Source: Plotosus lineatus
Lineage: Eukaryota > Chordata > Actinopteri > Siluriformes > Plotosidae
Direction: 5' to 3'
DNA length: 64,000 nt
Assembly: GCA_024760905.1 (NCBI GenBank)
Contig: CM045737.1
Coordinates: 19,474,348 to 19,538,347 of the forward strand
Positions 43,909 to 54,260 of the stretch are shown here, piece after piece. How positions within the stretch are numbered: the first letter of the stretch is position 1; the number at the start of each line of letters is the position of its first letter. The notes beneath the pieces are model-generated. The model made no database searches. It saw only the letters and a program-made list of their open reading frames with translations, and was not told the origin of the DNA. The position numbers and the translations under genes are program-made.

Positions 43909-45200
43909 TTCCTTTCTTAGAGAGTGAGAGGATGCCGGAGGAATGGAGGAGGAGTGTGATGGTGCCCGTATTTAAGAACAAGAGAGATGTGCAGAGTTGT
44001 GGCAACTACAGAGGGACAAAGTTGATGAGCCATACGATGAAGTTATGGGAAAGAATAGTGGAAGCTAGACTAAGGGCAGAGGTCAGCATTTGTGAACAAC
44101 AGTTTGGTTTCATTCCAAGAAAGAGCACCACAGATGCAGTGTTTGCCTTAAGGATGTTAATAGAGAAGTACAGAGAAGGTCAGAAGGAGCTGCATTGTGC
44201 CTTTGTGGATCTGGAGAAAGCATATGACAGGGTGTCCAGAGAGGAACTGTGGTATTGCATGAGGAAGTCTGGAGTGGTGTGCTGTCGGTGTGACAGAAGA
44301 GTTCAAGGTGGAGGTGGGACTGCATCAAGGATCAGCTCTGAGCCACTTCTTGTTTGCTATGGTGATGGACAGGCTGACAGGCAAGGTGAGAGAAGAATCT
44401 CTATGTACTATGATGTTTGCAGATGACAATGTGATCTGCGGTGAGAGCACAGAACAAGTGGAGGAAATCTGGAGAGGGGGAGGTAAGCCCTGGAAAGGAG
44501 AGGAATGAAGGTTAGCCTCAGTCAGACAGAATACATGTGTGTGAACGACAAGGACCCAAGAGGAACTGTGAGGTTACAGGGAGCAGAGATAAAGAAGGTG
44601 GAAAATTTTAAGTACTTAGGCTCAACAATCCAGAGAAATGGAGAGTGTGGAAAAGAGGTGAAGAAGCGTGTGCAGGCAGGTTGGAATGGTTGGAGAAAAG
44701 TGTCTGGTGTGATGTGTGATAGGAAGGTATCGGCAAGAATGAAAGGAAAAGTGTACAAGACGGTGTTGAGGCCAGCGATATTGTATGGTTTAGAAACAGT
44801 GGTGCTGAGGAAAAGACAGGAGGCAGAGCTGGAGGTAGCAGAGATGAAAATGTTGAGGTTCTCTTTGGGAGTAACGAGGATGGATAGGATCAGGAATGAG
44901 CACATCAGAGGGACAGCACATGCTAGAGATTTGGAGACAAAGTCAGAGAGGCTAGATTGAGATGGTTTGGACATGTACAGAGGAGAGATAGTGAATATAT
45001 TGGTAGTAGGATGCTGAGGTTGGAACTACCAGGCAGAAGGCCTAGAGGAAGACCAAAGAGAAGATTCATGGATCTGGTGAAGGAGGACATGAAGGCAGTT
45101 GATGTAAGAGCAGAAGATGCAGAGGATGGGGTGAGATGGAGGCAGATGATTCGCTGTGGCAACCCCTGAAGGGAAAAGCCGAAAGGAAAAGAACAAGAAG
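43909..45200 (+). mobile_element. 5'-truncated RTE LINE copy
   Basis: Begins inside the reverse transcriptase (from about 43915, TTAGAGAGTGAGAGGATGCC) and ends with the RTE 3' terminus (CTGAAGGGAAAAGCCGAAAGG then AAAAGAACAAGAAG). ACTCTGGT at 43901-43908 and 45201-45208 is a candidate 8-base duplication. Confidence 0.85.
43932..45169 (+). pseudogene. RTE reverse transcriptase pseudogene (truncated)
   Basis: Reads [37 protein letters not shown] and [18 protein letters not shown] (motif A). A deletion of about 60 bases relative to the 40.8-kb copy removes the segment between RKSGV and VCCRCD-frame text and shifts the frame. In the next frame come [18 protein letters not shown] (motif B, P to H) and MMFADDNVICGE (motif C). 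A further frame change near 44500 precedes KYLGSTIQRNGECGKE, GVTRMDRIRNEHIRG and, after another frame change near 44940, MRWFGHVQRRDSEYIG to the end. Not functional. Confidence 0.85.
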
Positions 45201-45285
45201 ACTCTGGTACCACAGTCAAAAGACTTGCATATCAAGCGAATTGGCTGTTGCTACTAGGTGTAAGTGGCAGTGTGAATTTTTGTCT

Positions 45286-45319
45286 GTGTGTGTGTGTGTG
45301 TGTATGTGTGTGTGTGTAT
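45286..45319 (+). repeat. (GT)n microsatellite in a SINE
   Basis: GT repeat interrupted by two TATG steps. Confidence 0.9.
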
Positions 45320-45423
45320 ATGTTGGAGAGCTATCCAGGGTGTACCCCGCCTTCACCCATTGTTGGCTGAGATAGGTTCCAGCCTCCCTGCATTCCTAAT
45401 AGGAGTAAATAGTTCAGAAAAAC

Positions 45424-46054
45424 CATGCTTATATGGTTTATAGCTTGACTGTTTGCTTTGCAGTTATTGTTTGTTACAATTGTGCACTAGCTCTTAATCC
45501 GGTTATGTTGTTTGTCTTGGTGTGATGGATCGGTTCTGGACTCTTAGTGGACCTTCTGCAGTGCTTATGCTCCTGCTTGGTCCCCTAATGGCTGGATGAC
45601 CTGATTGTATACTGCCTCAATTGAAATTCACTTTGGATAAAAGCATCAGTTAAATGAATAAATGGATATATTAGTGCAGCATAAAACTCATAACAGTCTG
45701 TTATATTCTTCTTGTCTGTCTCATGCTGACTCTGCCCCTTTAATAATACAGTTTTACATGTGTTTACTGTACAGTATAAGGTAGTCTGATTTAAAGTTAC
45801 TGTGGGATTTGGTATGTTACTTTAGTGTTTGTTGTGTGGCTGAAACTTCAGCAAAATTATCGTATTATAACATCCTCTCATTGTGACCTAATGCTTACTC
45901 TCTGGTTCACTTGTTTCTAGCTCACGCTGTGTTTATATCAGATTTACTTTTGCTCTGAAATTTTTCTCAATATGCACATATTTATATTTATGTGATAAAG
46001 AAATAGTAAATGTTCTGTCTGTCATTAAAATTGTACTTCTTTTTTTACTGTTAG
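45424..46054. other. Intron sequence, with one short repeat remnant, up to the second exon
   Basis: Near 45630-45665, TTCACTTTGGATAAAAGCATC then AGTTAAATGAATAAATGG is a familiar teleost repeat end. The last bases before 46055 form the T-rich acceptor tract of the plcb1 exon. Confidence 0.5.
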
Positions 46055-46123
46055 GAGACAGACCTTCTGGACATTGCTTCTATCAAGGATACTAGAACTG
46101 GGAAATATTCCAGGATTCCTAAG
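46055..46123 (+). CDS. plcb1: Next internal exon of the same phospholipase C beta gene (PH region)
   Basis: This 69-base exon (23 codons, phase 0) has a T-rich acceptor ending TTAG and a GTAAGC donor. It reads ETDLLDIASIKDTRTG followed by KYSRIPK. This is the stretch of PLC-beta that directly continues the exon at 3443-3520. The joined reading K|ETDLLD has the PLCB1 arrangement (TDQNK then ET.LLD), while IKDTRTGKY is close to PLCB3. Strand, order, phase and protein continuity all agree with the upstream exon, so the two belong to one gene. The next exon, expected to begin with a DPK-like sequence, was not found before the end of the window, so the following intron is at least 17.9 kb. Confidence 0.88.
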
Positions 46124-46725
46124 GTAAGCTGAAGTTTTAGATTTATGTGGTTCAAATAGAGTTTCTCAGAATCTTAAATTTGTCTAAACACTAACTTTAC
46201 TGCTTTCCTGATGAAAATGCATTGTGATTTTTGAAGGTCAACAGACCACTTTGCTCAATAATCAAACAAATATTTATATAAATCGTATCCACATAGCAAC
46301 AACACCATAGGCTAAAGCGCAAAGCCCCTCATTTCACTATTAGCTGGGATTTTTAGAATATATCCAGTTTAATTTTGAATTTTCAACTTCCATGAAGCTG
46401 ATATTATTTAAATGTTTTTTCACACACATGAAATTTTCTTGGCACAAATTAATCCTCAGAAAATAAACTAGATACATTCATAGGTTTGTCAGGTGAATGC
46501 TGTTCGAGGAAACATACTGAAGCTGTAGTTACTGAAAATTATGAACAGTAAAATTTGACACTTTGTTTTCTTTCACTTGTGAAATTGTTCAGATGATCTC
46601 AGATCTTTCAGCCACACAAACCAGAGGCTATACAGATAAACTAGAGAAGCCTAAACTGAATAGTACTTTCTCTGTAATTAAAGGATTTCTTAGTCATTGC
46701 ATTTTAATGTGAATGCATCATACCA
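46124..46725. other. Start of the following plcb1 intron, no recognised features
   Basis: Begins with the GTAAGC donor. AT-rich, nothing else recognised. Confidence 0.5.
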
Positions 46726-46850
46726 CTGCGATGGCCTGGCGAGCTGTGTACCCCAGCAGGGTGTACTCTGCCCTCGCCCAGAGTCGGCTGAGATGGGTGT
46801 CAGCCTCCCCGTGACCATAAATAGGATTAAGCAGTTTAGAAAATGAATGT
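46726..46850 (+). repeat. V-type SINE tail
   Basis: Reads ACTGCGATGGCCTGGCGAGC, GTGTACTCTGCCCTCGCCCA, GAGTCGGCTGAGATGGGTGT, AGGATTAAGCAGTTTAGAAA and ATGAATG. Confidence 0.8.
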
Positions 46851-47408
46851 ATCATACCATAGTAGAAACTGCAGGCATCGAAGCTGCTGTTCTTTTCATG
46901 TTGAAGGCTCTGAAGAGAGCACGAGATGAAACCAAACCATGCAGCACAAGCAGAGATAATACCCAATCCTGTTACAGCTTTCTGAAAGAGGGCTAGCATA
47001 AAGAACATCACTGGCTGATAGCATTCTTTTGGTCATGCAACACACTTGCCTCTGAAACAATATGAAATATCAACTTTTGCTTAAAAATAAAGTAAACACA
47101 GCAGACATTATTGCCAGAGGCATATGGGCTCCAATGGCCAGAGAGACAGACATGCCAAATGACTAACAGTATCCATAAACACATCCTAATCCATTTATAA
47201 AAATCAGTGGGTCTCTACTAAACAAGTTTAGTTTTAAACCTTGTGTCAGGGAAAGCGTCAGCTTCACTAAGAGTGCTGTAATCATGTTAGAGTAAAGCAT
47301 GTAGTATTAATTTCTTTTTTTCCAAAACATATAATTATACTTACAGTTTCAAATAATTTGGGATGTATAATGCAATGTAAATATAAACAGAATGTACTTT
47401 ATTCACAA
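46851..47408. other. Intron sequence without recognised features
   Basis: Nothing recognised. Confidence 0.45.
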
Positions 47409-48712
47409 TCTTCTTCTTCTTTTCCTTTCGGCTGTTCCCTTCAGGGGTCGCCCCAGCAAATGATCAGCCTCCATCTCACCCTGTCCAATGCATCTTCTAC
47501 TCTTACTCCAACTACCTTCATGTCCTCCTTCACCACATCCATACATCTTCTCTTTGGTCTTCCTCTGGGCCTTCTGCCTGGTAGTTCCAACCTCAGCATC
47601 CTACTACCAATATATTCACTATCCCTCCTCTGTACATGTCCAAACCATCTCAATCTAGCCTCTCTGACTTTGTCTCCGGAATATCTAACATGTGCTGTCC
47701 CTCTGATGTACTCATTCCTGATCCTATCCATCCTCGTTACTCCCAAAGAGAACTTCAACATTTTCATCTCTGCTACCTCCAGCTCTGCCTCCTGTCTTTT
47801 CCCCAGGGCCACTTTCTAAACCATACAACATCGCTGGCCTCATCACCGTCTTGCACACTTTTCCCTTCATTCTTGCCAATACTCTCCTATCACACATCAC
47901 ACCGGACACTTTTCTCCATCCATTCCAACCTGCCTGCACACGCTTCTTCACCTCTTTTCCACACTCTCCATTGCTCTGGTTTGTCGAGCCTAAGTACTTA
48001 AAATCCTTCACCTTCTTTATCTTTGCTCCCTGTAACCTCACCGTTCCTCTTGGGTCCTTCTCGTTCACACACATGTATTCTGTCTGACTGAGGCTAACCT
48101 TCATTCCTCTCCTTTCCAGGGCATACCTCCACCACTCTAGATTTTCCTCCACTTGTTCTCTGCTCTCACCACAGATCACAATGTCATCTGCAAACATAGT
48201 CCATGGAGATACTTGTCTAACCTCATCTGTCAGCCTGTCCATTCCATAGCAAACAAGAAGGGGCTCAGAGCTGAGCCTTGATGCAGTCCCACCTCCACCT
48301 TGAACTCTTCTGTCACACCGACAGCACACCTCACCACTGTCTTACATCTCTCATACATGTCCTGCACCACTCTAACATACTTCTCTGCCACTCCAGACTT
48401 CCTCATGCAATACCACAGTTCCTCTCTCGACACCCTGTCATATGCTTTCTCGAGATCCACAAAGGCACAATGCAGCTCACTGTGACCTTCTCTGTACTTC
48501 TCTATTAAAATGCTCAAAGCAAACACTGCATCTGTGGTGCTCTTTCTTGGCATGAAACCAAACTGTTGTTCACAAATGCTGACCTCTGCCCTTAGTGTAG
48601 CTTCCACTATTCTTTCCCTTAACTTCATCGTATGGCTCATCAACTTTGTCCCTCTGTAGTTGCCACAACTCTGCACGTCTCCCTTGTTCTTAAAAATGGG
48701 CACCATCACACT
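47409..48712 (-). mobile_element. 5'-truncated RTE LINE copy (minus strand)
   Basis: The 3' end is at the left (TTCTTCTTCTTTTCCTTTCG, TTCAGGGGTCGCCCCAGCAA). The copy is truncated within the reverse transcriptase at about 48712. No convincing target duplication was found, so the borders could also result from a later rearrangement. Confidence 0.85.
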
Positions 48713-48715
48713 CAA
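47441..48715 (-). pseudogene. RTE reverse transcriptase pseudogene (truncated)
   Basis: On the minus strand: [76 protein letters not shown] and [15 protein letters not shown]. Then a frame change near 48240 (MEWTG / [10 protein letters not shown]). Next comes SPWTMFADDIVICGE, where one Met codon of the usual MMFADD is missing, and the KYLGSTNQSNGECGKE segment. A second frame change near 47810 follows, then GVTRMDRIRNEYIRG and REARLRWFGHVQRRDS. Two frameshifts and the 5' truncation make it inactive. Confidence 0.85.
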
Positions 48716-48754
48716 AGTGAGACTTTTTACTATTTTATGAAAAAAATTAGCTCC

Positions 48755-49165
48755 TTATGAATTTGATGGCAACGATATGTCTCAAAAACGTTTTACGTTT
48801 TGCAATAAAAGGCAGGAAAAGTAAGTGGTACTCAATCAAATATCTCTAAGAACGTTTGAGATTTATCCATCTGCCAAAAAACCTCCTCAAATGGTTGAAC
48901 AATTTCAAAATATTATTCCTGAGTGCTGTGAATTGTAAATATTTTGAAAATATTAACTTCTACAGTACATTGCATATCATTAAAAGATTCCAAGGATCTG
49001 AAGTACTTACTGTGCACAAGGGACATAATCAAAAATCAATTATGGATGCCTCTGATTTCTGTTCTTCAGGTTTAAGTACATTAAAAACAGGCATGAATCT
49101 GCCATGGAAATGACTGCATAGGCTCAGGAGCACTTCCAGCAATCACTGTCCATCTTGCCATCTAA
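48755..49165 (+). mobile_element. Degenerate Tc1-like fragment
   Basis: Reads GGCAACGATATGTCTCAAAA, ACGTTTT, GGCAGGAAAAGTAAGTGGTAC, then much-altered text still aligned with a Tc1 interior (AAATGGTTGAACAATTTCAA, CATATCATTAAAAGATTCCA, AGGATCTGAAG). It resembles the interior of the element at 17301-18838 but has no readable frame. Confidence 0.5.
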
Positions 49166-49255
49166 ACTGTCTCTAGGGTGTTTAATTTGAGCTTATAAAC
49201 GAATTTTAAAACACCCTCAGCAGGAAGCCTTTATTTCTTAATTCTAATGGAACAA

Positions 49256-49257
<2 letters not shown>

Positions 49258-49311
<54 letters not shown>
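49258..49311 (+). repeat. (GT)n microsatellite
   Basis: About 54 bases of uninterrupted GT. Confidence 0.97.
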
Positions 49312-49312
<1 letters not shown>

Positions 49313-49404
49313 TATACTTGCATCAGTATTACAGATCTTGCCTGTGCTCTAAAAATGAAGTTGCAAACCCAAAAAAACAAAAAATGTGTTTGGTAAACAC
49401 CGGC

Positions 49405-49545
49405 CTGAATTCATTAATTTATGTATTCATGTTTTCATTTTCTGAACTGCTTAATCCTAATTAGGGTCGTGTGGAGGCTGGTGCCCATCTCAATCAACTC
49501 TGGGCATACACCCTGAACAGCTCGCCAGGCCATTGCAGGGCCACC
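49405..49545 (-). repeat. V-type SINE tail, minus strand
   Basis: Reads TTCATTTTCTGAACTGCTTA, ATCCTAATTAGGGTCGTGTG and AGCTCGCCAGGCCATTGCAG. Confidence 0.78.
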
Positions 49546-49581
49546 CTTAATTCTTTCAATTATTTTATTGTTTTATATTTT

Positions 49582-49604
49582 AGGTAGGGTTAGGGTTAGG
49601 GTTT
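49582..49604 (+). repeat. Short TTAGGG-type run
   Basis: Three consecutive TAGGGT units, too short to mean more than a chance or degraded telomere-like repeat. Confidence 0.7.
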
Positions 49605-49805
49605 AAATAGGTTCAGCAGTTTTTATTTTCCTTTATCCCCCCATCTAGGTTAGACATGACCTGATATCATAGTACTTGAGTGGCCAATGAAAATCTGCAA
49701 TTGTTCATCTTGATTAGGTGTGGTGTCAGGTGACTTTATTGGAATGTAATGTTACTCAGCCTGACCAACTGAGTCAACAATATGAAATCTAAACATTGTA
49801 AACTT

Positions 49806-50068
49806 CATTCATTTTCTGAACTGCTTAATCCTAGTTCGGGTTGCGGGATGGCTGGTGCCCATTTCAGCCGACTCTGAGTGAGGGTGGGGTATACCCATAG
49901 CATGGCCAACACTCACACAACCATTCATACGCACACTCACACTTAGGGGTGATCTGGAACAGCCAATTAACTTACTGTGCATGCTTTTGGACTGTGGAAG
50001 GAAACCAGAGTACCTTTAGGAAACCCACACCAGAAGAGAACATGCAGACTCCACACAGAAACGTGGAA
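49806..50068 (-). mobile_element. SINE family 1 copy (minus strand, head lost)
   Basis: Starts TTCATTTTCTGAACTGCTTA then ATCCTAGTTCGGGTTGCGG. It passes through ATTTCAGCCGACTCTGAGTG, AACAGCCAATTAACTTACTG and GGAAGGAAACCAGAGTACC. It ends at CCACACAGAAACGTGGAAC. Confidence 0.75.
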
Positions 50069-50129
50069 CAAAAGGGTCCTAATCTGTCCCAGCATGAAAA
50101 TATGCTTTGTTAAGATTGGACTGAAAAAA

Positions 50130-50460
50130 CTCATTCATTTTTCCATTTTCTAAACTGCTTAATCCTTATTAGTGGCATGGGGAGGCTGGAGCCCATCTTC
50201 AGCTTGGACACCCTGGACAGCTCTCGAGGCCATTGCAAGGCCAGCACACATCTGACCTCTCACACTCAAACTCACACCTATGGGCAATTTGGAACAGCAC
50301 GTCTCTGGACAGTAGGTGGACACTAGAGTCCCCTCAGGAGACTCACACAAGCATGAGGAGAACATGTAAACTATACACAGTAACACCAAGCCTGGTACTC
50401 GCACCCAGGCCTTTTTGCTGTTAGGTGGATGTGCTAATCACTGCACTGCCATGCCGCCTA
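50130..50460 (-). mobile_element. SINE family 1 copy (minus strand, nearly complete)
   Basis: Runs from the reversed tail (TTTTCTAAACTGCTTAATCC) through GTACTCGCACCCAGGCCTTT to the reversed head (GATGTGCTAATCACTGCACT then GCCATGCCGCC). Confidence 0.75.
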
Positions 50461-50839
50461 TAAAAGAACTCAAGTGGTCTGAACAGAGCTTTGGCCGAAA
50501 CTGTCTTAAATGTCTTTGGGATGAAATGGATCACCAACTCCACTCCAGTCCTCCTCACCTAACAAATGACTCATGCTCTAATGAAAAGAATTCCCCAAAA
50601 TAATGCACTAAAATATAGTATCCTTGAAATATGGGGGTCATTTTTGCAGTAAATGTGGGACTAAATCTGGAATGAGATAGAACAAGCACATACAGACATT
50701 GGAAGGGGCGGAGAGTACATTACTTAAAGTGACCTTTTCTAAAAGAGCTCTTTCGATCATGGCATGATGACACAAGCTAAGCTCTAAAGGGTGTTTTAAG
50801 AAAAAGTCACTTGAGGCTATGTACTTTTTACGTGAGAAT
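50461..50839. other. Intron sequence, unassigned
   Basis: Text near 50470-50600 (AGAGCTTTGGCCGAAACTGT and following) may be an eroded repeat but I could not assign it. Confidence 0.4.
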
Positions 50840-51055
50840 CAGCACCAAGAAGTCCGAGACCATGGTTTCAGCCAGAAAAAGGTAGAATACACCCTCTGGA
50901 CCTGGAATGTGGAAGTCAGAACAGGTTGGAGGGAATATGTCTCTTGGTTGGACTGGGAGCGTCCTGGTGACCCCTGGAAGAGCTGGAGGAAGTGGCTGGG
51001 GAGAAGGATGTCTGGACGTCACTGCTGCCCCGTGACCTGACCCTGAATCAAGAGA
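50840..51055 (+). mobile_element. Internally deleted Rex1/Babar fragment
   Basis: AGAATCAGCACCAAGAAGTC and ATGGTTTCAGCCAGAAAAAG come from the RIST.KSE segment of the Rex1 reverse transcriptase. CCCTGGAAGAGCTGGAGGAA and GTGGCTGGGGAGAAGGATGT are the 3' end of the element. Roughly the last third of the reverse transcriptase between them is missing. Confidence 0.8.
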
Positions 51056-51538
51056 AAGAAGACGTGATGAGATGATGACACAACATGTCAATAGCAAAGA
51101 TAACACCTTGCCTAAAATTCCACAGAGTACCACAGAGTACCTGATTCTAATTTTATGAACTTGTAGGTGTGTTAAATGTACTTACATATCCATGTCCATC
51201 AGTTCAATTGAATTTTATTTTGTAAAAAAATTACTACAAAATATTAACCAAATGCAGTTCTACCAGAAAATAAGTATGTTTGCTCTACAGTGGAAAAAAA
51301 GATGAGTGCAGCTGATAATGAATGGCTGAAAGTATTGGGTGAGATGATCCAACCTGTGAAATTCAGGTTGGTGGTTCTGCAGTGACGCCATGGCCATGTA
51401 GGAGGACTTTGATTCCAAAACTTCATATTTCTAGGGAGATGGTTGACAGGAAAACATGAGAAGGGGGTGTGTTTTTCCAAAACTGTACACATTTTTGGTA
51501 GAAGACAGACAAGTTTGTTTGGCATCAATATCTTAAAC
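51056..51538. other. Intron sequence without recognised features
   Basis: Nothing recognised. Confidence 0.45.
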
Positions 51539-51775
51539 ACTGCATCATGATGACGTAGTGGTTAGTACCTTCATCTCACAGCAAGAAGGTCCTGGGATTG
51601 TGTTCCAGGCTCAGTAAGGCCTCGCTCTGTGGAGTTGTAATGTTCTACCCGTGTTTTTGTGCGTTTCTTCCAGGCGCTTTGACTTGGGCTAATTAACTAT
51701 TCCAAATTGCCTCTAAGTGTGAGGTGTGACCCTCCCTATGTTCTTAGTAGAATTAAGTGGTTAAGTGATTGGATG
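51539..51775 (+). repeat. SINE family 1 copy, diverged
   Basis: Reads GATGACGTAGTGGTTAGTAC, TCACAGCAAGAAGGTCCTGG, GCTCTGTGGAGTTGTAATGT and ATTAACTATTCCAAATTGCC, ending GAATTAAGTGGTTAAG. Confidence 0.7.
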
Positions 51776-52781
51776 AAGAAAGCAAAGTATCATAAACTCT
51801 GTGAGAAGTGAAATTAAAAAAAAAAAAAAATTGACAGCTAGAATTAATAATATAAAATGATATTCCTGATTTATTATATCTGATTACTAATTAATTTCTT
51901 ATATGAATCCTCAGTGACTCCTGAAACAGCAAAGAAATGACTCAGAGATTAGCAGCAGCACTAAACAGGGAGCCAGACTAAATAAAAAGTTGAAAGCTAA
52001 ATAAACATCATATTTTATGAAATAAATAAATTTGATGACAGTCAAGTGGTACAATAAATATATTTGATTAAGTCAAAGAGGTGTAAATTATGGTACAATT
52101 GATAACACTGGATAAATATTGGCTTTGAAGCAGCTGGAGCAATGTGATCACGAGCATGCTTACGTGGACATCTCATCTCTTTTTCTCCACGCAGTCAATC
52201 AGGTTAATTGTGCCTTTATCTATGTCATGCTGAGCATCCAGACTTACTCTAATGTCTTATCAAGGTTGAAAACCAGGGCCTCAGTGGCAGTGGATAAAGC
52301 AGGACACCAGAGAATGCTTCTAGCCATGTTCTTCATCAGGCTTATCTGAATGAAAATCTTTCCTCACATTCTGCACAATACAGTAGACCCTTGTTCAGGT
52401 TTACCTTCTAGGATGACTAGGTGCTGCCTGTTTGTCTGAGATGGTGTAACTTTAGAAAGGGCTTATCCCACTCCGGCAATAAGAATTGGTAGGAATTTGG
52501 ATCACTACATGTGTTTCCAGGTGATTTTGCACTAAATCTAGGGGTGTATTCATGTCAATATCTATTTCAGGATGGCGGCGCTTGTTTACAGTATGTCAGG
52601 CATGTTGAGATGTTAGTAGGGAAGGTTCTATCTTTCCTTATCTTTCCTGGCCAGTTCTTAGAGATGCATGTGTTTCGCTGTACTGATTTGTCACAAAATC
52701 TATCGATGCAACAATGTCTTTCAGAAAGTTTGTGTAATCTGATATGACCTGTCACATTATCGCATGCTAAATTTACCAAGT
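51776..52781. other. Intron sequence without recognised features
   Basis: About 1 kb, AT-rich, nothing recognised. Confidence 0.45.
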
Positions 52782-52950
52782 TATATACTGTACCACCTTT
52801 TAAAAGTTTAGAGTCACCCATAAAGTTTCACATTTTCCATGAAAAACTTGCATCCATCAAATGATGACATAAACAATGTTAAAAATAATAATTTTTTACT
52901 TGGAATAATAATTTTGTCCTTGAAACTTTGCCTTTGTCTAAAATCCTTCA

Positions 52951-53036
52951 CCCTGCGATGGCCTGGCGAGCTGTCCAGGGTGTACCCTGCCCTCTCCCAG
53001 AGTCAACTAAGATGGGCACCAGCCTCCCCACAACCC
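52951..53036 (+). repeat. V-type SINE tail inside the Tc1-like remnant
   Basis: Reads CCTGCGATGGCCTGGCGAGC then TGTCCAGGGTGTACCCTGCC and ATGGGCACCAGCCTCCCC. Confidence 0.8.
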
Positions 53037-53059
53037 TTTCTGAAGCACCTCCTGCAAGT

Positions 53060-53400
53060 TGGACCGGCTTAATTGGCACTTTTTCCATACCATTTAGTCA
53101 AAGTGTTCCCACAACAGCTTGATCAGGTTGCGATCTGGTGACCACAACATTACTGACTGAATACCAGCTGAATGTATTTTCTGTAAATAGTTCTTGCATA
53201 GTTTGGGTGCTTTGGGTTATTGTTCGGTTGCAGGAGTGAAGTGGCTCCAATCAAGGGCCTTCCACAGGGTATGGTAACAAAGTGATAGCCATGATCCTCT
53301 TTCATCCTGTACAAATCTGCAACTTTTCCACCACCACCACCAATGCACCCCAAGGCCATCATATTTCCCCACGATGCTTGTCATTTTAAAACGGTTTCCT
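53060..53400 (-). pseudogene. Tc1-like transposase C-terminal fragment
   Basis: Minus-strand pieces: MMALGCIGGGGG and KVADLYRMK (the WGC.. region), GYH, IPCGRPLIGATSLLQ, NNPKHPNYARTIYRKYIQ (the QQDNDPKH region with the first Asn/Asp changed) and SPDRNLIKLLWE (the SPDLNPIE region, altered). Frame changes are present and the N-terminal DNA-binding region and first catalytic Asp are absent. It belongs to a different Tc1 lineage from the element at 17301-18838. Confidence 0.8.
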
Positions 53401-53412
53401 GTGTAAATTGGA

Positions 53413-54205
53413 TTGTTTTTATTGGTTTTCCAATCCATCAAACATGAGAGCAGAGAACAAGTGCAGGAAAATCTAGAGAGGTGGAGGTATGCCCTGGAAA
53501 GGAGGGGACTGAAGATTAGCCTCAGTAAGACAGAATACATGTGCATGAATGACAAGGACCAAAGAGGAACGGTGAGATTACAGGGAGCAGAGATAAGAAA
53601 GGTGGAGGATTTTAAGTACTTAGGCTCAACAATCCAGAGCAATGGAGAGTGTGGAAAAGAGGTCAAGAAGTGTGTACAGGCAGGTTGGAATGGTTGGAGA
53701 AAAGTGTTCAGTGTGATGTGTGATAGGAGGGTATCGGCAAGAATGAAAGGAAAAGTGTACAAGACGGTGTTGAGGCCAACGATGTTGTATGGTTTAGAAA
53801 CAGTGGCCCTGGGGAAAAGACAGGAGGCAGAGTTGGAGGTAGCAGAGATGAAAATGTTGAGGTTCTCTTTGGGAGTAACGGGGATGGATAGGATTAGGAA
53901 TGAGCACATCAGAGGGACAGCACATGTAAGATGTTTTGGAGACAAAGTCAGAGAGGCTAGATTGAGATGTACAGAGGAGTGATAGTGAGTATATTGGTCG
54001 TAGGATGCTGAGGCTGGAACTACCAGGTAGAAGGCCTAGAGGAAGACCAAAGAGACGATTCATGGATGTGGTGAAGGAGGACATGAAGGTCGTTGGTGTA
54101 AGAGAAGAAGATGCAAAGGATAGGGTGAGATGGAGGCAGATGATTCGCTGGAAAAGAAGAAGAATCCATCAAGCAGTAAAGAAAGCCGAATGCACTTTTT
54201 TGTAA
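53413..54205 (+). pseudogene. C-terminal fragment of RTE LINE polyprotein
   Basis: An open frame from about 53413 to 53982 contains ENLERWRYALERRGLKISLS, KYLGSTIQSNGECGKE, KGKVYKTVLRPTMLYGLET and GVTGMDRIRNEHIRG. A short deletion removes most of RWFGHV near 53968 and shifts the frame. MLRLELPGRRPRGRPKRRFM then resumes at 54005. No catalytic core is present. Confidence 0.82.
53445..54162 (+). mobile_element. 5'-truncated RTE LINE copy lacking part of its 3' end
   Basis: Flanked by AATCCATCAA at 53432-53441 and 54163-54172 (extending to 13 bases with one difference). The coding part, from ENLERWRYALERRG to MIR, corresponds to other copies. At 54150 the sequence goes from ATTCGCTG straight to GAAAAGAAGAAG. 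About 29 bases, including the GTGGCGACCCCTGAAGG motif, are missing. Confidence 0.88.
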
Positions 54206-54260
54206 CATATCATTAAATTTATATGTAATTTTCAAGTTTGACTGAAACTTTTTTGTTTCT

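Larger units (their letters stand above)
43885..45423 (+). repeat. SINE family 1 copy split by an RTE insertion
   Basis: Body sequence GGGTTTCCTCTAGGAACTCTGG up to 43908 resumes at 45201 with ACTCTGGTACCACAGTCAAA, AGACTTGCATATCAAGCGAA and TTGGCTGTTGCTACTAGGTG. After a GT array come the GAGCTATCCAGGGTGTACCC tail and AATAGGAGTAAATAGTTCAG. Confidence 0.7.
52782..54260 (-). mobile_element. Tc1-like element remnant carrying nested SINE and RTE insertions
   Basis: The left end reads TATACTGTACCACCTTTTAA then AAGTTTAGAGTCACCC, a familiar Tc1-type terminus (AAAGTTTGGAGTCACCC-like). Minus-strand transposase C-terminal sequence follows, interrupted by a V-type SINE tail at 52951-53036. An RTE fragment lies at 53445-54162. 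The opposite terminus was not recognised, so the right limit is a guess. Confidence 0.65.

Noticed and set aside
47401..48715. Target-site duplication for the RTE copy on the minus strand
   Set aside because: I compared the flanks (ACTTTATTCACAA and CAAAGTGAGAC) and found no convincing direct repeat.
49582..49604. Interstitial telomere
   Set aside because: Only about three TTAGGG-type units; too short to distinguish from chance.
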